From NCBI GenBank assembly GCA_004352715.1, contig SCFE01000106.1, positions 788,334 through 852,333 of the forward strand: a stretch of DNA of 64,000 bases, written 5' to 3'. The notes beneath the pieces were generated by a model. The model saw nothing but the letters and a program-made list of their open reading frames with translations, was not told the DNA's origin and did not search any database. How positions within the stretch are numbered: position 1 is the stretch's first letter; each line of letters opens with the position of its first letter. Made by a program: the position numbers and the translations under genes. Positions 38,360 through 50,250 of this stretch are shown here, one piece after another. This stretch comes from Hofstenia miamia (Eukaryota; Xenacoelomorpha; Acoela).

Positions 38360-38755
38360 TTATGCTGGAAAGTGTAGAGGTGGCTTGGCTAGTGAATGGA
38401 TACGAGATGGCTGATCTGCTGGATTATCTTGTGACTGTACCCAGTAAACTGATATACTTTTGAAGCGGACGATGAGAGTTGCTAAAATGTTTTCTGTGTA
38501 TCTTCCTCCGTGAAGTTTGCCAGAACGTAGTGCTTGGCCTAACGGCCATGAATCTAATATAAGCGGATCACCGTATGAGGCTTTGACTAATGCAATATGA
38601 TCTACATGTAATTCTTTTCTGAATATATGAAGAGATGTTACTGCTGAGTAAGAAAATTTGTTGAAATCCGTATCCACGATACCAAGAGAGTATGAAGATG
38701 CATCTGCATACCGTATGCGATCTGAAGGTGTAGTAGGAGCCGGCGCCAATTCCAT
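38360..38755 (-). pseudogene. Retroelement RNase-H-like fragment
   Basis: The minus frame (about 131 codons) begins in IRYADASSYSLGIVDTD, continues with a Glu-containing helix (IFRKELHVDHIALVKA) and DPLILDSWPLG, and ends VYWVQSQDNPADQPSR before a stop. The Asp-Glu-Asp-Asp order and the terminal N-x-A-D-x-x-S-R are typical of reverse-transcriptase-linked RNase H domains of LTR or DIRS-like elements. No RT or integrase was recognised beside it. A GC-richer minus-strand frame continues weakly to about 39000. Confidence 0.5.
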
Positions 38756-41700
38756 ATTAAAAGATGAAGTTCTAATAAGATATGAAATAACGATCTGGGC
38801 ATTAAAGAATTCAGGATAATTGATGTGATAAAGCCGTCGCCGAGTGTTGAACGGTGCTATAACGGGCCAGGAAAAGAAGTGGCCGAGAACTGATTGCCGC
38901 TACTTGACTGTTAAGGAGAGAAGAGAGAGTTCTGCGAGAGTACGAGGCATGAGTATGCGTTCTTTAGTTGCTGAGATGGTTAGCGATGAAATAGAGAAAT
39001 GATAACCCAATCGAGAAAAACTTACCTTCTCTAATAAGAAAGTAATAATGAAAACTAACTAAAAGTTATTTTTTGTTATTGTAAAAGCATAAACCAATGA
39101 TCTGTTGGTCTGAAATTTTATGGCCATCTTTAATTGTGCATCCCCGATGCTAACTTCAAACGTTATGTAAATTTTTAGCTAGTGGGAATACTTGAAATAC
39201 CTCTTCAATTTCTTTGTGTATATTTTTCAGTTTATTCATCTTCAGGTATAAATGATACGCTGTATAATATGAAACTACCATCAGAATTCACTTAAAAAAT
39301 TTTGTAGATATAATTTATTACGTTTTTAAGGTATTCATTCACCTCAATATATATTAAATTAATAGTGCAATTGAGGAACAATTTTAATAGTTTTTTGTTT
39401 AGAATCTCAATGAAGGCTTTCATGAAGAAATATTTATTTTGATATGCTTCAGAGAAGCAACTTATCAAGTGCAATTTGAATTATCATCAAAGCAATTCGT
39501 TCTCCAATCAAAAAGTCTAACATTGCAATGTGTTTAGGTTATATTAGTAAAAATTCTTTAATTTATAATTTGTACTTTTTCAAATTTAGATTTGTAATAA
39601 ATTATTTGATTTAATTAATTTTATGGGACCGGAATTTTAGTGGTCCCACACCCATTTAATGCAATTACATTTATTTCTAGTCCGTAGCCATAATATTCGC
39701 ATAAGGTTTTTTGGGCCCATGGTTCGTATGGTTCCACGACATAACGCCCGTTTTGGCAAAAATTTGCAAAAACTATGAGTAATATTTTGAAATACCGGGC
39801 GCCGTTTTCTTCACGTATAGTTCCAATCTAATGAACGGTAAATTTGCGTAAAACAATGTAATTTCTTCTATTTTTGCATTAACGCAACTTTACCGAACTC
39901 CTCACTCTTTACGCAGATTTAACATAATTTTAAACCCATACCAAACTACACAAACTGTCTAAAAACTAACATCACACCACAGGAGTAAAAATTTGCCCCA
40001 GTAATGCTTACAAATATTTTTTTGACAACGCAAATATTTCAATACTATCATTTGAGGAAACGGTGAGCTTATGCATGTTTAATCTGTATTAACACATATA
40101 AAATTATCACAGAATCTAGCTGCAAGAATTTTTTGCCCCACAAATATCTACAAGCTAAAATTTCACGTTTGGGGCGGTGTGGGGATCCCCACTTTCAGGC
40201 CCGTATCCAACACTATCACCTAAGGGGGTCGACACCCATTCAGTAAAGGTTGATGGGAATTTTGACATTCGATAAATTTTAAACTAAATTTAACTAAAAC
40301 TGGAAACTATTTTAATAGTTAATCAGCTGGGTTAGGGTCAGTATCGGGCACGGGCAGAGTTATTATTTGTTGTTACTCGAGGATAATAATTCTTAAAACC
40401 ATTTCTTTGATATTCATAGTTGATTTATATCAATTTTTTATATACGGATTATATATATCTATGTATATGTACTTCGTGTAACCTACATGTAAATTTATGG
40501 CAGAAATATTATAACGTTTTACATAAAATATTACACTACGCCACGTTAAACTAATGATCTTCATCCACTTTAAAGAGTTCCATTTTACAGTCTTGTTCTG
40601 ATAATTGCATTCATTGATAAAATTATAGTACTTAGGTACACTCATAAAATTTCTTGTTTCTATGAAAAAAATATCTTGAAATTTTTTGAAATTAATCAAG
40701 AGAATTTCATTATAAAAACAAGAAAATTTTTAATGAGACAATTTTATAAGAGACTTATATCTAGAAAATATTTATTTCGAAAAAATATCTTTTAATGATG
40801 CACACAACGCAAATTCATTTCTTTGTGATAATGGCAATGCAAATTTCATGCTCACAATCTCCCAAAGCAGGCACACAATTTAATTTATGCAAATCATTTA
40901 AATAAATGTGACAAAATTTCGTTGTATATATATATGGGTTAATAATTTGCAAATAATTGTGGATTTTGCTGATTTAATTAAATGTGCAAATATTAATAAG
41001 TGCTTGTACTAAACTAATTTTTTAGAATCCTATTCAATTTATTATAAATTATTCCTATACATCATTATTAAATTCAAAAAGGTTTTCAAATAAGAAAATA
41101 ATATCTAAAAAATAAATTGTTTCAACAATCATAAAAAGAAATTGATTTACTAGAAAAATAGATTTTTGTAATGTAAGAACCGCAAGTTGTTAACTTACAT
41201 ATAGTTTGAATGGAATTAATGTAATATACTTATTACACAATGTCATACAAGCATTGCAGTGTAGTGTTTACTTAAATTATTTTCATACAGTTTGATGTGT
41301 TGTCAATTATCGTTATGAGGTTTGATGCAGGATTTGTCAATGAATTGACAAAACTTTTGGTAAATATATTGGAAATGGAACTAAACCTCTTGGTAGTGTT
41401 ATCAAAAGTGCTTAATTTGGTTTTTGCTGTTACTTCATTGATCCTTGTTATGACAGTTTAAGTATGCATTTTACAATAGCACACTTGAAGGTTTTCTTGT
41501 TGCTTCAGGCTATTATATTTTAATAACATTTAGCTACGGGCATGGACAAACCTATGGTCTATTTTTATCTGTACGAGCTACGGGCTGGGCACGGGCCTCA
41601 CGCTAGTTAATCCGAGGCCAATTTAATTTAATTCCACTTAAAAGCAAGAACAAATGTAGAGTAATTGCAGGCAATTAATTAAAAGCACTGAAAAGCCATT

Positions 41701-42960
41701 GAATAAAAAGCCTTATAAAAAGACCCATAACATTATTTTAATACGAAAGCCAGGTATCAATTCTTGATTGAGTGCAAGTGATTAGTGTTTGTATACAAGG
41801 TATTCCATTAATTTCACCTCACAAGTTTGTAAGTTTCATCAATATATTGGGCTGCAGGCAATATGTTTTTGGCCCATTCCATATTCAAATTTCACTACCA
41901 GGTTTAGTCTAGTTCAGTGAAATTTCTGGTATTCTGGTGCCCAGCTAAGATTAAATGGGATGAAATTATACACAATAATTAGATCAAAAAAATTATATTT
42001 ACATGTTGCTTTGGTTTTTAACTTTATTGTCCAGGAAGGTTATTATTTCAGATATTCTGTAATTAAGTTTCTGTGAAAGCATGCGTGGCAGTTTCATCGC
42101 AGACGATGTACCATCATCTTGTTTCCAATCAAAATATAAGAGACATGCGCAAGATCCCGGGCACTTCAATATGAATGAACATTTTGATTTCCTATAACAC
42201 TGGAAGAATGCCTCTTACAAAAAACTGTGATAAATAACAAGATGTTATCTAACCACACAAGCTTTCGAAACAGCTCCAGAACAAGCGCCTATTTGCACTG
42301 GAGGTATGATTCCTGCTTTCCCCACACAACGGCACTTCGCCCATGTAAACGAACTCGTAATTTTTAGAAAATATAGTATGCAATGCAGTATAGGTAAAAA
42401 TACAGCAATTCATGTTTTATATTCATTGGTGTTCTATTAGGGGGTTTTAAAATGGGATGCTATATTAGGAGACCCGGGACAATGGTGTCCATTCATTGTG
42501 ATGCCACAATGCTCTTTTATCCCTGGTGCTAGTGAAGAGAAATTATTCAACAAATATTGTGAGATTCTAATTCAAACACGCATAAGCATGACATGACAAG
42601 AAAATTTGCCTAAGAACCTATTTATTGGAATTGTAATCAATAATTTGTAACTGAATTCACATTCCTCTGTGTAAATCACCGTCTTTTGTTTTAGCAAGAA
42701 AAGCAGAAAAGCTTAGCATAGTTTATTAAGTTTTCGCATATAGAATATAGAATATCCTAGAACTACTGGTAATATAATGTCATAAAATGACACACCAACT
42801 ATTCACAAGGTTTACCCACGCATATGTATCTATATCATATCATGCCGGAGTTGCTGTGCAGGCTCAATTAAGAGACATAAATAGCAATGCAACCAATGAA
42901 TTTATAAATTTATTTATCATAGGCTGTCCGATTAGAATACAAGGACACAATGATACTGGT
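38756..42960. other. Gene-poor, repeat-like region
   Basis: No gene recognised. Small structures: GGGACC-GGTCCC hairpin at 39625-39647, a perfect 14-bp palindrome GTGGGGATCCCCAC at 40179-40192, and GGGCACGGGC motifs near 40350 and 41590 that recall subterminal transposon repeats. Confidence 0.4.
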
Positions 42961-42976
42961 CCAACAAGGTTGCATA

Positions 42977-43005
42977 TGGAAATGGAAATTTCCATTCCAT
43001 TTCCA
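42977..43005. repeat. GGAAAT/ATTTCC near-palindrome
   Basis: TGGAAATGGAAATTTCC is followed by ATTCCATTTCCA, an almost perfect inverted repeat. More GGAAAT copies follow to 43060, and similar ones occur at 44769-44835. It looks like a transposon subterminal zone; boundaries are unresolved. Confidence 0.5.
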
Positions 43006-43498
43006 GATTATGGAAGTGGAAAGGAAATGCTAATCATCTTGTGGAATGGAAATACTGGATATTTGTGAAAATAAAAATTCAAAAAACAGATATTCTCAAA
43101 ACCATTAAAATTTTAAACACCCCAAATGTGGTTAAGGAAAAATTAATGTTTTAAGAACAATAAAAATTGTTTTATTATCGAAATAAGTTTGAATCATAAG
43201 AGCCTCGTGCACTTTCTCCAAAATAGCAAGAGACTTGTCCAAACTACCAGCCTAGTCAGTCTTAAAAAGTTTTTTCACTTTCGTAATTACTGCATGAAAA
43301 AAAGAATTCAACAAAACGCATGGCGAATACAACGTCAAAATTTTGTTAATGTAAACCACATCGACTTAATATTTGCTTCAACATACTGTTACAGCTTCCA
43401 TACCTAAATTAGTGTTCCGCGCCAAGGCAATTCTCTTATCGGTAGCGGGTAGTGCAAAATAACTTTTGTACGTAGAGGGCCATTAGCCGTAAGGCTTT

Positions 43499-43776
43499 GG
43501 ACCAGGCCCGTGGCTTGCATTTGAAATTTAGGGGGAGCATGGCCCCGCAAAGTTCAATAAAATAATCATAGTTTTACTCATATGAAATAATTTCACACGT
43601 TTTCATTGAATTTTTAAATAGAATATTTCAACTAAAATATATTCACTCTAACTTAGTTACAGAATATTAGAAAGAATACTATGGAGTTTTATATCCAGGA
43701 TGCCAAGAGGAAAGGGGGCCCAGTGACCCAAAAGGGAGGGCCATGGCCCCCTGGCCCTCCCCTAGCCACTCTCTAT
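43499..43776. mobile_element. Probable MITE with CAGGCCCGTGGC / GCCACTCTCT ends
   Basis: The left end is CCAGGCCCGTGGCTTGC, followed by TTAGGGGGAGCATGGCCCC. The right end mirrors it (GGGCCATGGCCCCCTGGCCC, then CTAGCCAC). GGCTTT occurs on both sides (43493-43498 and 43777-43782), a possible short target duplication. Non-coding. Confidence 0.45.
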
Positions 43777-43782
43777 GGCTTT

Positions 43783-46690
43783 AGCCGCAGCCGGCCATTA
43801 TCCGTGACTATTTTGCTGTAGTTGGCGCTTTTTGCTACTACTAAGTGTAATGCAAATATTCAAACATCCCCATCCTTCGAACAATTAAAGAAAATAGTGA
43901 AAATGTCCAAGTTTTACAAACAACAATACAAAGATAAATCATGAAAACAAATTTTTCATCATAATGGTAAAAAAAATTGTAAGCGCGCAAAAACTAAAGT
44001 TCGTTAACATGGGCTTTGCTAATAATCAAACAGACATTAGTATCTTTTGAAATGAACTTTAGCAGGTATTTTTGGTTTAAAAAAAAAACCTTTGGTTTTG
44101 TCCGAGTGTTGGACGCGGCTACGGCCAACTAACGAACCAGTATTGGCAGCGAAATGGACGCAGAACACTAACCTAAATACGGAAATTGTTGCACATGATT
44201 CGAGAAATTCTAAGACTACGCCAAGTCCCATTCGTTACATCTAATATCCGTTAACAATTTTGGTATAAACAACATATCGGTACATTTTTTTAGTGTGTAG
44301 CAACAACTTAACAATATAATTATCTACAGAAAGTTAGTGATGCATAACAGTTTACTGCATAAATGTTGCCACATATCGTGGACATACATACATACATGAC
44401 TTTAAATTATTTAGTTTTATTCTCTAAAAGTGTACTTTTATTGTGAACAAGTCTGGAAATGAAATTAACTGAAATAATTAATTTAAAATATCCTTTGTTG
44501 AGCTCAGGTCAAAAGTATTCTAAAATTCTATTATGTTTGCATTAGCAACTACAACAAATAATAGTACCTACTAGCACTGAATTGTAATTTTAGGTCATCT
44601 CATAATTCAACTTAGTCAATCACTAATAGGGTTATAGAGGACCACTCTGTCTCAAAAGTTTATGAGATTGCGCTGGTACACTACTAGAGCAAAACCCGAA
44701 TAAATTAATGAGACTAGGACCAGAAAAATACTTGTACTGCAGATCCATAACCACTAGTTCAAAGAGTTATGGAAAGATCTGGAAATATATGGAAAATTAT
44801 GGAATTATTTTTTAAATAGTTTTGGAAATGGAAGACAATTTAATTTTCATTAGCAAGCCTTTGGTATAGTCTTGTATTTTAATCAAATAGGAGTTTACAA
44901 AACGTACTTATTTCGCGCTCACATGATTAAGAGACGATATTGTAATTAGTTACCATGATATGGCGCATTGAACTCAGGGTATTATCTAGGAGTACTCAAA
45001 ATTGCGCGTCGAGTACCCGAATCGAATCGAAATTTGAACATTAACAGATTTCGAGTAGTGTATGTTTTTGCTTAATTGAAAACCATAATATTATGTTCTA
45101 ATTAAAAAGCTTTCTACAAAAATTTGCTTCCGAGTCATTGGAGTTGAGCAATATTGAATAATCGTTACTAATATCAAGATGTTAGAATTTATTGACATTA
45201 TCGTGGTCGCCTCTCCCTGCTGATTGGATTGCTTTGAATTTTTAAAAAATGTCATTTTCTAATGTTTCGTAAAAGTTAGATTTTAACACTTCATTAGCAA
45301 AGGTTGCGATTTCAAGTTAGTAATTTAATTTCACACCTTATTCAAGTGATATTTGATAGGTTTTGTTAATTTAAATAACATCAGTATGAATATGCTTGTT
45401 TATAATATTTCCCTAAGAAATCAACACATATTTTTTGCTAAGATGTTGTAATGACTGTAATATTTTGGATTAGAAAAATATACAATATATTACTTAATAT
45501 TCATTGTTTTTCTCTGGATTTAAATAGAGATATAGAACTTTGTAATTTTAAAAAAATCCATGGTTCTATACTTTGTAATGATGTATTTTTTATTTTAAGC
45601 AAAAGAGATATTTGCAAGGAACATAATAGCATGGAAGAAGAAATATATTTTGTAAAAGGAGAATAACTATTCATTTCACTTCATATATCTACACATAGAG
45701 AATAAATATTACAGTTCAAAGAAATATCTATTCAAAAACTCATCTTTTAATTCTCTCTCATGTTTAGATAAAATCAATTATTGAGAAACTCAACAATAGC
45801 CGAAGAAATGACTGTTCCAAAAATCAATCGAACAAAGAATCTCAATGTTTTTAGTAAAATTGTTTTAAACTAGTACAATAATACCAACAAATTAATTTAA
45901 TATACATTTCCTGAACCGGATAAAAGTTCTTAAATGTTTAATGAAAACTCTCAGTTCATTTACCCAAAAATTTGAAAATAAACAAAACTTTTTACAATGT
46001 TCTATATTAAACTTTTATTTGCGGATAAATTATTTAAAGATCACCTTCACAGGAATGGGTGATAAATTTCTATGAAAAAATTTGCTCGAAATTTACAATG
46101 CAAAATTGGATGTTTATGCAAACAATTTGTCAAAAATGGTTTGTCATTACTTTATTTGTGATGTCACATAATACATAAAAAGTCACTCTCACATTATCTT
46201 AAGAGTTTTGGTCAGAGGGGGCAGTACTGTAAGAACTTACCTAAAATTTATAATTTAACTAGTAGCAGTCCTAGTTGGTTAATTTGTTGGATGATAAATG
46301 TAGCTTGCCTCTAACCAAAATTCGTTCCGCCGCCACTGCATTAAAACTATCTAGTTTTACTTAAATTCAAATTGTGATGAGCATTTTCCCAAAAGTATGA
46401 AAATTTAATGATTAAGCAGTCGATTTCAGCCTAAAATATTTTAGACTTTTTGGACTTAACCTTATTTTCACTCATGCAATGATGAAGACATGTGCTAAAA
46501 CATAGGCTTATGCCTGAATTACATGCAAGTATGAATTTTTTGCAATCACAAAAATCCGATTTTTGTAAAAATATTCAAATTATTTCCATACCTAGAGTTC
46601 AGATAATGAGGCGGTCTAATGCCATGGAAACAACAACCACCCTGAAATATTTTTTTTCTTGAACACAATCTGTGTGAGTACCATCTAGGC
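43783..46690. other. AT-rich non-coding region
   Basis: No gene recognised. A GAGTACTCAAAATTGCGCG / CGAGTACCCGA block lies at 44990-45060 and may be an element end. Confidence 0.4.
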
Positions 46691-46740
46691 TCGCAATGCG
46701 CAAAGTCAGTGTTTGTCACGCCGTAAGAGAGAATTCTTTA
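46691..46740. repeat. Dispersed repeat, copy A
   Basis: TGCGCAAAGTCAGTGTTTGT is followed by CACGCCGTAAG. A diverged copy occurs at 50206-50250. It is possibly a SINE-like family. No tRNA-type promoter boxes were seen. Confidence 0.35.
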
Positions 46741-49700
46741 TCTTGCGGTGCTTTTAGATTTTAAATATATTCATTATTTCGAGAGTAGTAAACGTATAAA
46801 TACTTTTTGTTGAAGTAATTACAGATTTTAAACAATTCTTAGTGGAAATAGGGTTAAAACCAATCTAAGTAACTTGGTTAATCAAATTTTGTAATATGTT
46901 TGTGGTCGAAAAAAACATTTTGATGTTGTTAACTTTCACGCATCTAGTTATTACAAGTTCTACAAAACAAGAAATGTAGTTTTTTACTATTACTACATAC
47001 AAAAATATATTTGTAGGCAAAATAATTGCATTACAATAATAAATAGCGCTAGAAAACTTTCAAATTAAACTTGTTCATATCAAATTAAGTGCCAGCTCAC
47101 AAACAAAAGAGTATTCTTTTGAAAAATACAACAGGGGAATTACACTCAAAATCTCTATTGCTTGTGCTTGAAGTGTGGCAATCAAAGGTTGCAAAAATAC
47201 TAAATAGGATCGTGGATCTGTCCGTTAAAGTTCGCGTATGTACCTTGTCGCAAAAGATGGGACTCAGGATGAGCATATTTACGAACAGAAAATTGGAGTA
47301 ATAAAATTAATTGGCTATATGATAACACATGGCTTAAGTTCTTACAAGTCTTCTTTTGCTTGCTAAGCATTTGGATAAAAGCAGAGAAATAAAGTTCATC
47401 AAATTTTTAAGTAAGACCGGCGTAATTTCATGTTGCGATTCTTGGATTTTTTCGACAAATGTTGTCTTTACCCTCAACTCATTTTTTGATGTTTGAAAAG
47501 TCAATCACAGACAAGACAAATTTTCCATTAAATCAATTTAATCGAAGTGCGTAATTACATAAAAGATTAATATTTCCTAAAACAGAATCCAGAGTGCTTT
47601 AATCATTATCTGTAAATAGATAGTTATTGCTACAAATTAGAATTTTATTTAATTATGCTCGCAAGGCAGATAAAGGCTATTTTTGGAAAACATGTGCATC
47701 TTTTGATAATTGGACAACATAAATGAATATTTTAACAGGTTGAGGGGATAATTCATGTGAAAATATAGGCTAATGAGAAACTATATTGAAATAGCAAACA
47801 GAAACATACACTAACTCAGAGAGATACTATTTATGGCTAATTATCTGCGCAATTAGGAAAGGTGTTTCACCCATTTCCAATGCAAATATTTACTAGATTG
47901 ATTTGTCTAACATTTATTTAAATATGAAAATCAAAATTTAAAAGGTAGTTATTCTATCAAACTTTATATATTTGTTTTATGAAAAAATTTTGCATTTCAT
48001 AAATTGTAATTTCATTTCTTTTGTTTTAATTTCATTCATATCGATTTTTTATAATATGTTGAATTAATACTTTTTGTTAGTTGGTGGTTCAGTTGTGCAA
48101 TATCCATAGGTATATTGATCATAGCTACCGTTTGGATGATATTTCTATTCCCATCCCCACCCAATCCCCTTGTAATTCCTGTGGAAATCACCACACAACC
48201 CCATCCCTTTGAAATATTTGAGAAATCCCCAATGTACAAAATGTGAAAAAAATTATGAACCTAGTCAATGAATAAATAATACAATATAATAAAATGGCAT
48301 ATTTTAATTAAATTCAATAAATTTTGAATTACATACAATGATAATATGCTATACATGATTGATTGTAAATTTTGTACTTTAGAATTATCCCAGCCTCACT
48401 GAATAAAATTTCAACCAATAGCATGCACGGACAAACTATTCTGGCAAGGTGCTTAAAATAACATAGGGGACTGTCGTTTTTCAGGAAATCAATTGATATT
48501 TTTTGGGATCCTATTAGGTTTATATATCTTTAAATCATTTTCTAAAGTGTTACTTTTGAGCAGCTCCTCATTAGATGACCTTTCTGGACAGCAAATAAAC
48601 TAACAAAGAGGTTAAACAATTGGCTGGCAGCAATTGAACCACGATTTGACCAGACAGAGCCTTAATAAATTTTGCAAATATTGTACAATACTCAAACTAA
48701 TAATAGTATTTACTAAATATTTTAAAGAGTTTCATAATTAGGTAATATTCGCATATGTAAATGATATTTCCTTAACTTAGGTATTGCTTACAATGAAATT
48801 ATTACATTTGAATGATTATTTTCAATTTAAATTATTGGGATTAATATATATATATATATATGAAAATTATTAGAGATTATAACAGTTAAATTAAATAATA
48901 TATTTTTATAAAGCTAGATTCAAGAGGGACACGTTCCGTTTTTAAAATTGATTTGGATTGGTAAATTGAAAACTTTTCTGTAAAAAATTAATAAATTCTA
49001 AAAACTATGAATAGTGTAATCCATTTTTAGGGCTGATTTTTTAAATAAATTTCCCTCCGCTTTTAGTCACTCACTTAATCAACATTGAGGTATCCCCTAC
49101 TTCAAAAAAATTCTGTGTACGCCGTGACTGACCCCATCAACGACATGTGACCAGATCTTTCAACGGAAATACTTGAGGACGTTGAATTGCTATATTCTTT
49201 GTCTAAGATGTGAAGAAGTTTGTTATTACACCAGTTGTTCTTAGAAAAACTATGATCTGTAAAACGAATATTACGAACAATTTATCAAACACAATAAATA
49301 AACACAATTAAAATACATAATCATTCTCTTGAACTCTAGCAAGGTTTTTATTTTCTTTGCAATTAAAAAATATATTAAAGCTGGGCAAAATGTGAGAATC
49401 CCAAGTGTTTACAAAAACTGTACTGATGAAAATATATTATGCTTTTTTATCTTGAAATAACTAATACAAAGGAGCAATGTAAAGTTTACTTATTTGTTCA
49501 ATTTTCATAATCGAATTTAGAATTACCCTCAAAATTCTAAAGTTGATGAAAATAACTGTGTAACAAATTCATAAAAAGTATTTTATGTCAAATATTTTTC
49601 TCTAAGGATATACTGAGTTCGCATTCATATTCACACAAATAGTTTGTCAGTAAATTTGAAAATAAATAACACAATATAATGACCAGATTTTTTTTATCAA

Positions 49701-50205
49701 AGGAAGATGGTAAATTTTGTAACTCTGGATTTTTATGTCCTACACAACATATTGTGTAGTTTATGAGTATTGGACATTGCTTAGATACTGTCAATGTTAA
49801 GTTGCAATCTATACACTTAATTTGGTAAAGCATAATCAAAAGCATGACAAACTCATGAATGATAAGTGAATTTTATCATGTGTCCATTCCAACTCATAAT
49901 GTTTCTGGATGTCCATAATACTAAATAGATATATACAAAGAAAATAGTAATATGAATGATGTTGCAAAGTTCAAAATGATAAACTGTCCCCATTACACCC
50001 CATCCCTACCCCCATCCCATCCCCACTGCCACTGGGGATCCCATCTCTCCAGCAGATCTATTGATAGATATTATTAAGACTATGATCGTTATCAAACAAT
50101 GTTGAATACTTACATTTAATATATTGTGACAGAAATAACTTGCATTATCTTTAGCCCTGTTTCTAATTTCATGTAGTTATACTGTCTCAGCCCCGTTTAG
50201 TGCGA
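46741..50205. other. AT-rich non-coding region
   Basis: No gene seen. A (TA)n run lies at 48843-48861. C-rich blocks with CCCCATCCC motifs lie at 48147-48232 and 49987-50050, and the second ends CCACTGCCACTGGGGAT. They look like two same-orientation transposon termini. Confidence 0.4.
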
Positions 50206-50250
50206 CGTGCGCAAAGCCAGTTGTCATCGCGGCGTAGGGAATCGCAGGTC
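50206..50250. repeat. Dispersed repeat, copy B
   Basis: GTGCGCAAAGCCAGTTGTCA is followed by TCGCGGCGTA, a diverged partner of the repeat at 46691-46740 in the same orientation. Confidence 0.35.

Noticed and set aside
44037-44231. Minus frame containing VHFAANTGSLVGRSR
   Set aside because: Short, with a poly-A/T junction inside, and no family recognised. It may be an element fragment, but this is not supportable.
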